A DNA stretch of 63,641 nucleotides from an uncultured Clostridia bacterium (lineage in GTDB: Bacteria; Bacillota; Clostridia; Christensenellales; CAG-917), in the NCBI GenBank assembly GCA_947581925.1, contig CANPWB010000007.1:1-63641 (forward strand), in the 5' to 3' direction. The notes under the pieces were generated by a model, which was not told the DNA's origin, searched no databases, and saw only the letters and a program-made list of their open reading frames with translations. How positions within the stretch are numbered: position 1 is the stretch's first letter; the number at the start of each line of letters is the position of its first letter. Made by a program: the position numbers and the translations under genes. This document shows, in pieces, positions 54,430 through 63,565 of the stretch.

Positions 54430-56030
54430 TGGACGAGATTTTTTTTGACGAATTTCACAAGACTTCAACGGTTTCGACATGCGCGCAAGAGGCAGGACAG
54501 GACTCCCTATCCTCAAACGCCGCGCTTTCCGCTCTTCAAGGGGGCGACGCCTTGACTCCGCCTTCGCGCGAGTATTCTCAAATGCAAAATGGCGCAAATG
54601 ACGAGGGCGACAACAAATTTTTGGGCGAACAGAATATTTTCAAACTGCTTTTGAAATTTTCGATACCCTGCATACTCTCGCTGCTTGTGGGCGCGCTTTA
54701 CAACATTGTGGATCAGATATTCATAGGCAACAGCTCATTACACGAGCTGGGCAACGCGGCGACGGGCGTATGTTTCCCTCTCACTCTGATAGCCATGGCG
54801 TTCGCGTGGGGTTTCGGCGACGGCACGGCGGCGTATCTCAGCATATGCCAAGGGCGCAAGGACTCCGAGGACGCGCACAGAGCGGTGGGTACTGCGATGA
54901 CGATGACCTTTCTTTTCAGCTTATTGCTTATCGCCGTACTTCTGCCACTGCGCATGCAGATATTGCGCCTGTTCGGAGCGTCCGACAACACCATAGGCTA
55001 CGCAAATGACTACTTTATCATAATAGTGTCGGCATTTCCAATATATATGGTCTCGAATATGATGACGGGCGTCATACGCGCGGACGGCGCTCCGAGCTTT
55101 TCCATGATAGCGCTTGTGGCGGGCGCGCTCACGAATATCGTGCTCGACGCGGCGTTCATCTACGGCGCGGGCTGGGGGATAAAGGGCGCGGCGTGGGCGA
55201 CCGTAATAGGCGAAGGCGTGACATTTGTCATCTGCGTCGTCTACTTTTTCCGCACAAAGACATTCCGCCTGCGCCTCAAAAGTTTTATCCCCGCGCCCAA
55301 GATATTGCTCGAAGTGTCAAAACTCGGCATATCCTCTTTCATCACGCAGATATCCATTGTCGCGATATCGCTCACCGGCAACATCATCCTCGCGAAGTAC
55401 GGCGCGCTGTCCAAGTACGGTCCCGACGTCCCTATCGCGCTCATAGGCATAGAGACGAAGGTATTTACGATAGTGCTCAACATAGTAATAGGCATAGTGC
55501 TAGGCGCGCAACCCATATTCGGGTACAACTACGGCGCGCGAAACTTCAAGCGCATACGCGACACCTTCCTCATCGTGCTCGCGCTCACCGTGGGAGTGGG
55601 GCTCATATCTACTGTGCTTTTCGAGGCGTGCCCGCAGGTCATCTATCGCATATTCGGCGAGGGCGACCCCACGCACTACTACGACGAGTTCGCCTCCAAA
55701 CTCTTCCGCATATTCCTGATGTTTGTGACATTCACCTGCGTAATAAAGATATCCGCGGTATTTTTGCAAGCCGTAGGCCAGCCCGCTATGGCGATGACCG
55801 CGTCGCTGTTTCGCGACATAGTCTGTTTCATTCCGCTCACCATAGGTCTCCCCGTAGCGATGGGCGGCATAGACGGCGCGCTGTGGGCGGCGCCTATCGC
55901 GGACGCCGTCGCCATTCTCATGACCGCCGCGCTAATAATAACATTTTTCGTCAAATTCAAAAGGCAGTGCCAAGAGCAAAGCGCTTGCATTTGCTCAGAG
56001 CCCGCGACCCTTGCGGAGCAAGGTCTATAA
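54429..56030 (+). CDS. MATE family multidrug/Na+ antiporter
   Basis: 533 aa, 12 membrane segments. The family pattern is clear (LLKFSIPCILSLLVGALYNIVDQIFIG, then ICQGRKDSEDAHRAVG, later GAQPIFGYNYGARNFKR). An N-terminal extension of about 60 residues is low-complexity and unusual. It exports cationic drugs or metabolites in exchange for Na+ or H+. The last ~15 residues (SACICSEPATLAEQGL) come from a dispersed composite repeat that supplies the stop codon, so the original C-terminus may have been altered. It is monocistronic with a regulated-looking leader. Confidence 0.86.
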   Translation: MDEIFFDEFHKTSTVSTCAQEAGQDSLSSNAALSALQGGDALTPPSREYSQMQNGANDEGDNKFLGEQNIFKLLLKFSIPCILSLLVGALYNIVDQIFIGNSSLHELGNAATGVCFPLTLIAMAFAWGFGDGTAAYLSICQGRKDSEDAHRAVGTAMTMTFLFSLLLIAVLLPLRMQILRLFGASDNTIGYANDYFIIIVSAFPIYMVSNMMTGVIRADGAPSFSMIALVAGALTNIVLDAAFIYGAGWGIKGAAWATVIGEGVTFVICVVYFFRTKTFRLRLKSFIPAPKILLEVSKLGISSFITQISIVAISLTGNIILAKYGALSKYGPDVPIALIGIETKVFTIVLNIVIGIVLGAQPIFGYNYGARNFKRIRDTFLIVLALTVGVGLISTVLFEACPQVIYRIFGEGDPTHYYDEFASKLFRIFLMFVTFTCVIKISAVFLQAVGQPAMAMTASLFRDIVCFIPLTIGLPVAMGGIDGALWAAPIADAVAILMTAALIITFFVKFKRQCQEQSACICSEPATLAEQGL

Positions 56031-56640
56031 GGGCTCACCGCAAGCTGCTGCGCCACTCCGCTTACTTGCCCCACAAAATCACTGCGTAATTTTGCGGGGA
56101 CCCCAAGAAAGCTCGGACAAACATTTCGTTAAATACAAAAAAAATTAACGCTTCACATACTTCGTATGCAAGAAGTAGCAAGAGGACGCTCTAAGATACT
56201 CATATAGTTCGCTATTTTTTTGCGCTTGGGGACGCGGGCTTACGCCCGCTTTTTCTCTTTACTAGCGTTTGAATGAGAGATTGAGGGTCCCCATAAAATT
56301 GCGTAGCGATTTTATGGGGTGCAGACCCGCCCTCACTGCGTACTATTTTCTATCCCGCTCGCTCCGCGGAGTCGCTCGGACACGGCAAACGGCGTGTATA
56401 AGGACACTCGGACAAGGGGTGCGTTAATCGCTCGGACAAGGCGGACGGCGGATATAAGGACGCTCGGACTATGAGTGACGTAAATATCAAGCTCTCCCGC
56501 AGAAGTTTGTAACTTGCATAACAATCAAAAACGCGAGCGACGGCAAGCATTTGCCTAGCTCGCGTTTTTAGCTTGGGATTGCAAAGGGCAAAGCGCCCTT
56601 TGCCGGGGTGTGGGCGAGGAGCCCACATATAATAATCCAA
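56031..56640. repeat. Composite repeat block between MATE and YkvI-like genes
   Basis: From 55981 to about 56430 it repeats the block at 17631-18050: the CATTTGCTCAGAGCCC module, two family A palindromes (56069-56104; stem 56289-56299 with 56309-56319), the GGGGACGCGGGC module and CTCGGACACGGCAAAC. After it come an AATATCAAGCTCTC module (about 56483) and a family B hairpin (about 56523-56572). No gene seen. Confidence 0.8.
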
Positions 56641-56677
56641 AATCATCAAACGGGAAGGAGGGGCATATGCTTTACGG

Positions 56678-57919
56678 ATGAAAAAGGCGCTCAAAGTGAC
56701 ATTTTTGTACATTGGGACGGCGATCGGCGCGGGATTTTCAAGCGGCAAGGAGCTCGCGCTGTTTTTCGGTGCGGCGTCGCCTTTGAACGTAGCGCTGTCC
56801 TCCGTGTTCATGTCGCTTTTGTGCCTTTTGTTTTTGCTTGCGGGCAAGCTCGGACTTGTGCCTAAGGGCAAGATAGTCGGGGCGATGATATTTTTTTCTG
56901 CGGGGATATCCCTCGTCGCAATGCTCGCGGGGAGCGAATTCGTACTTGGCAACATGACGGGCGTCCCCCTGCTCGGGCTGGTCATGGCGATATGCGCGGG
57001 AGCGGTGGTCGCGCTGGGCATAGAAAAGATAAAGCTTGCCAACAGCGTGCTCGTGCCGCTCATAGTGCTGTCCATAGCCATGATATTTTTCAGATTGGAG
57101 CCTCAACCTTACGGCGTGCCATTCTCTATCCTTAAACCCATCGCTTACAGCGGCCTTGACGTGCTGCTCGGCGGCGTGGTGATCGCGGACGAGGGCGAGG
57201 GGCTTTCGTACGGCGAGATATTCCTCTCTTGCGGCTTGATATGCGTCTGTCTATTCTGCATGCTGTTTATGTTGCAGACGGTAGTGCTCGCGGACGGGCT
57301 CGTCTCGTCCATGCCCGTGCTTAGCGTAGCGGAGAGGTTCCGCCTCAAACCGATATGCGGGGTGCTTATAGCGGCGGCGATATTTACTACAATGGTCTCC
57401 TCATTGAAGATAGTTTCCGACAAGATACGCGCGGCGCTCTCGTACGTCGCCAAACTCGAAAAGCTGTCGTATGACAAAAATCGCGCGTATGTCATATTCG
57501 CCGCGCTGCTTATCGCCTACCCCATAAGCTTCGCGGGCTTTGACGCCGTTGTAGACACAATGTATCCCGTGATGAGCTATTCGGGCATTATCCTCACCGC
57601 AATAGTCGTGATAAGGACGTTTATCTATGCTATTTGCAGGTTTAAAATGCGTTTTATGTCGAAAAGACGCAAATTAAAAGCCGCCCCGCAGGACGGCAAA
57701 GTATTAAATACTGACAGTGTCAATCTCCATCGTGATGATCCCCGCAATGATGCCCGCGGTTGTCGTCATGACAGTGACAGTCATCGTCATCGCACTCGTC
57801 ATCTTGAGAGTGGCAGTCGTCATCATCGCAGTCCTCGCCGCACTCGTCGTCCTCTTCCTTCCACATGCCCTCGAATGGCGAGCGGCGGGTGTCCTCGTCC
57901 TCCTCGTCGAGCCCTTTGA
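56678..57919 (+). CDS. YkvI-like membrane transporter, C-terminus overlapping the next gene
   Basis: 413 aa as read. About 10 membrane segments cover residues 1-330 and start with FLYIGTAIGAGFSSGKELALFFG, an APC-superfamily-like motif in YkvI-type proteins. From about residue 345 the reading runs antisense through the convergent gene and becomes a His/Arg/Ser/Pro-rich tail of about 70 residues. A strong ribosome-binding site (AAGGAGGGG) lies 14 bases upstream, before a 4-codon ORF (MLYG, ATG 56667) whose TGA overlaps this start as ATGA, so translation may be coupled. The function is unknown. Confidence 0.75.
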   Translation: MKKALKVTFLYIGTAIGAGFSSGKELALFFGAASPLNVALSSVFMSLLCLLFLLAGKLGLVPKGKIVGAMIFFSAGISLVAMLAGSEFVLGNMTGVPLLGLVMAICAGAVVALGIEKIKLANSVLVPLIVLSIAMIFFRLEPQPYGVPFSILKPIAYSGLDVLLGGVVIADEGEGLSYGEIFLSCGLICVCLFCMLFMLQTVVLADGLVSSMPVLSVAERFRLKPICGVLIAAAIFTTMVSSLKIVSDKIRAALSYVAKLEKLSYDKNRAYVIFAALLIAYPISFAGFDAVVDTMYPVMSYSGIILTAIVVIRTFIYAICRFKMRFMSKRRKLKAAPQDGKVLNTDSVNLHRDDPRNDARGCRHDSDSHRHRTRHLESGSRHHRSPRRTRRPLPSTCPRMASGGCPRPPRRAL

Positions 57920-58358
57920 GATAGCGATACAGCGGGTCGTCGCTGAAGTCCTCGTCGAGGTCGCAATAGCCGCCCAGCTCCTCTATGGCGTTTCTTATCT
58001 CCATATACTCGTTGTAATTTGGCTCGTACTCTTTGAGGAAGGCTTTGAGCACTTCCACGCCCTGCTCGTCGCCGTAGCTGCCTATGAGGTGCGCGAAAAG
58101 CGCGACATCCTCTCCCTTATAGAGATAGCTTACAAGCCCCATGAAAATCGCCTTATTGCCGGGGTAACCCGCAAGCACTTCCATAAGCATTTTGCCGCTG
58201 TCGCCCTCAAGGGTATAGAGCTTGCTCAACATATCGTCGATGATCTCCTCGCAGTCCTCCTGCAAAAACTCGTAAGCGGCGAGCCTCTCATGATAGGGTC
58301 TCTCGTCGTCGAGCATGACGTCGAGCATTTTGAGCATTTCGGTCTTAGTTTTCTCCAT
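57720..58358 (-). CDS. Small helical protein with Asp/His/Cys-rich metal-binding tail
   Basis: 212 aa from the ATG at 58358, with GGAG about 10 bases before; it overlaps the end of the TPR gene. The N-terminal ~150 residues are helical repeats (MLKMLDVMLDDERPYHERL and YLYKGEDVALFAHLIG patterns), resembling a HEAT or TPR-like fold. The last ~50 residues are extremely rich in Asp, His and Cys (CDDDDCHSQDDECDDDDCHC), a likely metal-binding or metal-buffering tail. No family recognised. The tail-coding DNA overlaps the YkvI-like gene for 200 bases in the antisense direction. Confidence 0.7.
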   Translation of the reverse strand: MEKTKTEMLKMLDVMLDDERPYHERLAAYEFLQEDCEEIIDDMLSKLYTLEGDSGKMLMEVLAGYPGNKAIFMGLVSYLYKGEDVALFAHLIGSYGDEQGVEVLKAFLKEYEPNYNEYMEIRNAIEELGGYCDLDEDFSDDPLYRYLKGLDEEDEDTRRSPFEGMWKEEDDECGEDCDDDDCHSQDDECDDDDCHCHDDNRGHHCGDHHDGD

Positions 58359-60036
58359 CGTCACCATCTCCGTAAAAGATATTGCAGTATTTGTCGTAGG
58401 TTCTGCCGTTGAGCCCATATCTTTCAATTATATCCTCTCTCGACTCTTCTTCCTCGTACACCTTGCCCAGCAGCACGCCAACGATTGTGCGTACGCTCTT
58501 CAATCTGCATATCCTTTGCAGCCGTTTCGTCTTTATGGGGTCTCCGTCGTCGTCGAGAGGAGCGACGCTCTCCGCAACCTTAAACAGCCGTTTAATAAAT
58601 TCGTTGGGTTCGTCATCGGTTATAACTATATTGACAAGCGCAAAGCGCAGCGCGCTGAAAAGCGGCTCCGGCTCGTTATAATATATGATCGGTTTGACAA
58701 ATGAAAGCTCTTTATACCTGTCCCAAGCGACGACGTTCATTCTCACGACGTAATCCGCCTCATCCATCAGCGCCAAAAATATTTCCGAAAACAGCTCGTA
58801 ATCAACGTCCGCCCTCAAAAGCGTACGCTTAAATACGCTCTCGACGTAAGGGCACATGACAAGCGACAGTTTTTGCGTCAAAACGAATGCGGGCTTGCCG
58901 AGCTCCTCGGACATTACCCACTCTATGACTTCCTTAAACTCATCGCTTTTGGGAGAATCTTCCGTGAGGTACTCTTTCAACCTCTTAAAAGGCGTGCGAA
59001 TTATCTCGTCAAGGACGCGCATTCGCCTTACGCGCTCTATATGCGGCAGGGATATCGTATACTCCACATGCTCGGGCGAGGTCTCGTACAACTGCAAAAA
59101 ATATTTCGCGGGCGACGCGGTGCCATATATTGTGTCGATCTGCCTCATCACCTTTGCCGCCTCCGCCTTCTCCCCCGTGTTGTAAAGCGCGATAGACAGC
59201 CACATCATAGCGTTTATTTGCCACTCGTGCTCTTTCAGTACAAGGCGGCAGTATTTGACGATCTCGCCGTGCAGCTCCAAATTTACGAGGAGAGGCAGCA
59301 AAAGCAGGATATCCTCTATACGCGTGTACTCTTTTTCAAGCAAGCCATCCACGATACGTCTCGCGTCCTCCGCCCTGTCCTCCATCATATACGCCGTGGC
59401 AAGCGTACACTTGATGACAAGGCTGTCCCCGTACTTTTTGAGCATATTCTCGGCATTCGCGATGACGCTGTCCACGTCGTTTTTGAGCATTAGCGCGATG
59501 AGTACGATATGATTTGCGGCCTCCTTAGACGGCGAGGACGCGTCCACCTTGTCCATAAGTTTGATAGCGTCGTCAAAGCGCTGCTGCCTCAAAAGTTCAT
59601 AGGCGCGCTCCACAAGTTTCTCATAATACTCCTCGCCATGAGGATAAACGAGGCGCAACCCGCGGTCGTCATCTCTCTCGTCGGACGGAAAATCGAAATC
59701 GTAGTCGTTTGCGTACTCGCCCAAATAAAACTCCGCTACGTCGGGTCTGTCCATCTCCATAAAATTGATGGCAAGGCGTATAAAAAACCTTTCGCGGCTA
59801 AGCTCGTCCACGCCGCGGTCGAGCGCGCGAAAAGCGACGTCATTTGAAAGTTCAAAACAGCCGAGCGCCGCGTATGCCTCGCAGAGTCTGATATTAGCCT
59901 CTGTGCGGGACGGGTCGAGCGCTATCGCCCTTTTGAGGCAATCAAAAAATCTCACGGCGTCCTTGTCCTCAAACGCCTTATCCGCGAGTTTCAAGAGCTC
60001 GTCATACGTGACTTCGAATTTAAAGATCTCCGCCAT
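58345..60036 (-). CDS. Tetratricopeptide-repeat protein
   Basis: 563 aa. TPR-like helical repeats run through the N-terminal ~330 residues (CLKRAIALDPSRTEANIRLCEAYAALG is a clear TPR). The C-terminal ~230 residues are of unknown fold. It starts at an ATG overlapping the stop of the membrane-protein gene by one base (TAATG) and overlaps the downstream gene by 14. It is probably a scaffold or co-chaperone-like partner for its two operon neighbours; this is inferred from the operon only. Confidence 0.75.
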   Translation of the reverse strand: MAEIFKFEVTYDELLKLADKAFEDKDAVRFFDCLKRAIALDPSRTEANIRLCEAYAALGCFELSNDVAFRALDRGVDELSRERFFIRLAINFMEMDRPDVAEFYLGEYANDYDFDFPSDERDDDRGLRLVYPHGEEYYEKLVERAYELLRQQRFDDAIKLMDKVDASSPSKEAANHIVLIALMLKNDVDSVIANAENMLKKYGDSLVIKCTLATAYMMEDRAEDARRIVDGLLEKEYTRIEDILLLLPLLVNLELHGEIVKYCRLVLKEHEWQINAMMWLSIALYNTGEKAEAAKVMRQIDTIYGTASPAKYFLQLYETSPEHVEYTISLPHIERVRRMRVLDEIIRTPFKRLKEYLTEDSPKSDEFKEVIEWVMSEELGKPAFVLTQKLSLVMCPYVESVFKRTLLRADVDYELFSEIFLALMDEADYVVRMNVVAWDRYKELSFVKPIIYYNEPEPLFSALRFALVNIVITDDEPNEFIKRLFKVAESVAPLDDDGDPIKTKRLQRICRLKSVRTIVGVLLGKVYEEEESREDIIERYGLNGRTYDKYCNIFYGDGDDGEN

Positions 60037-61208
60037 TATTTTTTCTTCTTCTTTTTTGGATTCTGATATGGAACGGCTTTTTTCTTTGCCTTCTTGTTGC
60101 CGCCGCCTGTCTTAGCGCTTTCGCCGTTTGCGGGTTTGCCCGCATAGGCGGAGTAGTCCGCTTTTTTCGACTTCGCTTGCTCTTTCATAGCCTTTCTCGC
60201 CTGTTGCTCGGCAAGTTTATCGCCCTCTTCCTTGCGGTCTTGGCACTTAGTCATACCGCGCGAGACGAGCGCAATATACATGAGCGCCATAAGCGTGAAT
60301 CCGACAAGCGCCATCACTATGTAGATAATTATCGAGAAAAATTGCCCTATAAGCAACAAAAGCAGCGGAGCGACCGAAAATGCGCACACGAATATGCTTG
60401 AGAAGGGATTGTTCACGATGACCACGAGCGCGTCCTTAAAGCAACCCTTTACGGACAGATCGTACGTCACGCCCAATGCGAGCACGACGGTAAAATACAG
60501 CACGAGCGGCGCTCCGAATATCCAGGAAAATACTACGGCGCAGTAATCCCCCGCGCCCGCCGTCGCAAGCTGTTGCGCTTTGAGCAGATTCATAATTGAC
60601 GTCGTCATCGCCGCGCCGATAAGCACGACGAGCCCGCCGAAGAGCAAAAATCTCCACCAATGCTTTTTGAACCCAATCCAATACATGCGGAAGGATTTTT
60701 TGTAATATTCCTGGAAAAAGCTGCGTTTAGCGCAATAGAACAGCCCCGAAAATCCCAAAAGAATGAGGATCAACGTGGCGGCGAGCATCATATATATGGG
60801 CTCCTTGACGTCCCAATACAGTCTTGCGACGCTCTCCGCAATGCTGTCTCCCGCGCCGAAGGGATATCCCACGCCAATGCCGCCCATAAAGTTGTAGGTG
60901 CCGCTGAGCATGAGGTTTTGATAATATCCCGCAAACCAAAACAGTATCACCGCAAACGGTATCGTGAACAGTATGAAAAACAGCGAGCTTTTGAAAAGCG
61001 TGCCAAATTCGCCCCTCAGTATCTTGAACGCCCTGCCGAAAAACGAGTCGGGATATTCCTTTGTGGGGCGCGCCTCCGCCATGCCCGCGACAAGCACTTT
61101 TTGCGGTTCCTCGGGCTCCGTCCTGACGCTCGCGTCCTCAAACAGAGGCGCGAGGAGCAGTTTCTTTGTCTTTGCCTGTTTTACATTCGAGTCATTGCCT
61201 GATGCCAT
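60036..61208 (-). CDS. Multi-pass membrane protein (DUF624/YesL-like, tentative)
   Basis: 390 aa from the ATG at 61208, preceded by AGGAGAG. After ~60 soluble residues comes FFGRAFKILRGEFGTLFKSSLFFILFTIP, then about five to six membrane segments, and a Lys-rich cytoplasmic tail ending in a run of Lys. The first membrane segment resembles DUF624 (YesL). It leads the leftward operon with the TPR and metal-tail genes. The function is unknown. Confidence 0.6.
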   Translation of the reverse strand: MASGNDSNVKQAKTKKLLLAPLFEDASVRTEPEEPQKVLVAGMAEARPTKEYPDSFFGRAFKILRGEFGTLFKSSLFFILFTIPFAVILFWFAGYYQNLMLSGTYNFMGGIGVGYPFGAGDSIAESVARLYWDVKEPIYMMLAATLILILLGFSGLFYCAKRSFFQEYYKKSFRMYWIGFKKHWWRFLLFGGLVVLIGAAMTTSIMNLLKAQQLATAGAGDYCAVVFSWIFGAPLVLYFTVVLALGVTYDLSVKGCFKDALVVIVNNPFSSIFVCAFSVAPLLLLLIGQFFSIIIYIVMALVGFTLMALMYIALVSRGMTKCQDRKEEGDKLAEQQARKAMKEQAKSKKADYSAYAGKPANGESAKTGGGNKKAKKKAVPYQNPKKKKKK

Positions 61209-61241
61209 TAGCTCTCCTATGCGGCGGGACAGCCCCGCCAA

Positions 61242-61600
61242 ATACCGTAAATTTTGTCTCGATATAATTGCTTATATAAATACATCTTGCATTATACTAT
61301 AAACCCACGCAAATATCAAATACTTTGTTTCAAAAAAATATAATCGCAAATATTGCACGTTACGCGCCTGTTCACGAATGTCCGCCCTGACCGAGCTCAT
61401 AACGCACTCCCCGTCCGAGCGTTGCTCGTTCGCAGACTTCGCTGTGTCCTATCAATTAACCCAACCTCTGTCCGAGCGTCCTTATACCCGCTGTCATTTC
61501 GAGCTTGTCGAGAAATCCCCTCGTATCTCGTTGTCATTCCGAGCGGAGCGTAGCGCAGTCGAGGAATCCCCTCTGTCCGAGCAAATTAACGCACTCTCTG
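61242..61600. repeat. Repeat-rich gap between operons
   Basis: No gene seen. Two family C modules lie in tandem (about 61492-61519 and 61530-61570), surrounded by CTCGGAC/GTCCGAGC-type repeats (about 61400-61480). The asd ribosome-binding site follows at about 61641. Confidence 0.65.
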
Positions 61601-61650
61601 TCTGAGCTCACTATCCGTGCTCTCCTTGCATAAATTGTTTGGGAGGCATT

Positions 61651-62658
61651 ATGGAAAAATACAATATCGCTATAGTCGGCGCGACAGGCGTCGTAGGCAG
61701 AAAATTCGTAGAAGTGCTTGAGCGGCGGAACTTCCCCGTCGGGGAGTGCTATCTCTTCGCGTCGAAGCGGAGCGCGGGGAGCATACTGAACTGTTTCGGG
61801 CGGGATATAGAGGTGACAGAACTGACTGAGCAAAACGTCATGTCACTCAAAGGCAAAGTGCAGTACGCGCTGTTTTCCGCGGGTGGCGCCGTATCCGAAA
61901 AGTTTGCACCCGTATTTGTGCGCGCGGGGGCGACGGTCATAGACAACAGCGCGCAGTGGAGGCAGCATCCCGACGTGCCGCTCGTCGTGCCCGAGGTCAA
62001 CCCCGAGGACGTCAAGTGGGCAAGCGGCATAATAGCAAATCCCAACTGCTCGACCATACAGGCTGTCGTAGCGCTCAAACCCCTCGATGACGCTTTCCAA
62101 ATAGAGCGCGTCGTATACAGCACTTATCAAGCCGTTTCGGGCGCGGGCATACGCGGCATACGCGACCTTAAAAACGGGCTTAAAGGCGACCCGACTCTCG
62201 AAAAATTTCCCTATCCCATCGCGAGCAACATCCTTCCGCACATCGACATATTTTTGGAGGACGGCTACACCAAAGAAGAGTGGAAAATGATCGTGGAAAC
62301 GCGTAAGATCTTGCACCGTCCCGACCTCAAGGTCACAGCGACAACTGCGCGTGTTCCCGTGTTTAACGCTCATAGTGAGTCGATAAACGTCGAATTCGTG
62401 CAAAAGTGCACACTTAAAGATGTCAAGAAAGTGCTGTTGGAGGCAAAGGGCGTAACCCTCGTTGACGACCCCTCCCGCGCCCTCTATCCTATGCCTATTA
62501 CGGCGAGTGGCAAGGATGAGGTATTTGTGGGCAGGATGCGGCTTGACGACAGCGTAAAAAGCGGCATAAACATGTGGGTAGTCGCGGACAACCTGCTGAA
62601 GGGCGCGGCGCTCAACGCCGTGCAGATACTCGAGCTACTTACGGGAGGCGAAATATGA
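61651..62658 (+). CDS. asd: Aspartate-semialdehyde dehydrogenase
   Basis: 335 aa from the ATG at 61651, preceded by GGGAGG. It opens with the NADP-binding IVGATGVVGRKFVEVLERR; the catalytic Cys is in ANPNCSTIQAVVAL (about residue 133) and RVPVFNAHSESINVEF carries the base His. It reduces aspartyl phosphate to aspartate-semialdehyde for lysine, threonine and methionine synthesis. Its stop overlaps dapA as ATGA, so the two form an operon for the diaminopimelate branch. Confidence 0.93.
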   Translation: MEKYNIAIVGATGVVGRKFVEVLERRNFPVGECYLFASKRSAGSILNCFGRDIEVTELTEQNVMSLKGKVQYALFSAGGAVSEKFAPVFVRAGATVIDNSAQWRQHPDVPLVVPEVNPEDVKWASGIIANPNCSTIQAVVALKPLDDAFQIERVVYSTYQAVSGAGIRGIRDLKNGLKGDPTLEKFPYPIASNILPHIDIFLEDGYTKEEWKMIVETRKILHRPDLKVTATTARVPVFNAHSESINVEFVQKCTLKDVKKVLLEAKGVTLVDDPSRALYPMPITASGKDEVFVGRMRLDDSVKSGINMWVVADNLLKGAALNAVQILELLTGGEI

Positions 62659-63560
62659 TATTCAAAGGCACAGCGACCGCGCTCATCACGCCATTCAAGG
62701 ACGGCGAGGTGGATATCGACGCATACGAAAGACTTCTCGACTTTCAACTCGAGGGCGGCGTAGACGCCGTCGTCGCGCTTGGCACTACGGGCGAGCCCGC
62801 CACACTCACAATCGAAGAACGAGCGCTCATAATATCCCGCACCGTAAAAAAGCTCAAAGGTAAGCTGAAAATAATAGTAGGTTGCGGCTCCAACTGTACG
62901 CGCATCGCGGCGGAAGAGTGCAAACGCGCCGAGGATATGGGGGCAGACGCGGCGCTCGTAGTCACGCCCTACTACAACAAATGCACGCAACAAGGGCTCT
63001 TTGAGCACTATCGCTCGATATGCGAGGCGACCGCCCTTCCCGTCATCTGCTACAACGTACCCTCGCGCACGGGCGTAAACATGCTCCCGTCCACATTCGG
63101 AAGGCTTTTCAGAGAGGTGAAAGGCATAGTCGGCATAAAGGAGGCGAGCGGCAACATCCAGCAGATCGCAAAATGCGTCGGCGAGGCGGGCTACGGCGCC
63201 GTTTACAGCGGCGACGACGGCATGACCGTGCCCGTAATGGCGCTCGGAGGCGTGGGCGTAATAAGCGTCGCAAGCAACATTTTCCCGACGCAGGTGTCAA
63301 AAATGACATCTCTCTGCTTGAGCGGAGACTTCACCTCCGCCGCAAAATTGCAGCTCGAACTCCTGCCTGCCGTGGACGCGCTATTCTCCGAGGTCAACCC
63401 TATCCCCATCAAATACGCCGCGTCCCGCTTCGGTTTCGGCGACGGCAGCGTACGCCTGCCCCTCACCCCACTCGAGCCCGCTCATAAAAAGTTCGTGGAT
63501 GACTTATTACATGCGGTCTTTGCCGTGTCCGAGCGATATCGCGGAGCAAGCGGGATATAA
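62655..63560 (+). CDS. dapA: 4-hydroxy-tetrahydrodipicolinate synthase
   Basis: 301 aa from the ATG at 62655 (overlapping asd as ATGA); a longer reading from further left is inside asd and is rejected. It has the family motifs GTATALITPF, LGTTGEPATL, YNVPSRTG with the catalytic Tyr (about 133), and GIKEASGN with the Schiff-base Lys (about 161). It condenses pyruvate with aspartate-semialdehyde, the first committed step to diaminopimelate and lysine. The complete gene ends 80 bases before the window edge. Confidence 0.95.
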   Translation: MIFKGTATALITPFKDGEVDIDAYERLLDFQLEGGVDAVVALGTTGEPATLTIEERALIISRTVKKLKGKLKIIVGCGSNCTRIAAEECKRAEDMGADAALVVTPYYNKCTQQGLFEHYRSICEATALPVICYNVPSRTGVNMLPSTFGRLFREVKGIVGIKEASGNIQQIAKCVGEAGYGAVYSGDDGMTVPVMALGGVGVISVASNIFPTQVSKMTSLCLSGDFTSAAKLQLELLPAVDALFSEVNPIPIKYAASRFGFGDGSVRLPLTPLEPAHKKFVDDLLHAVFAVSERYRGASGI

Positions 63561-63565
63561 TCACG

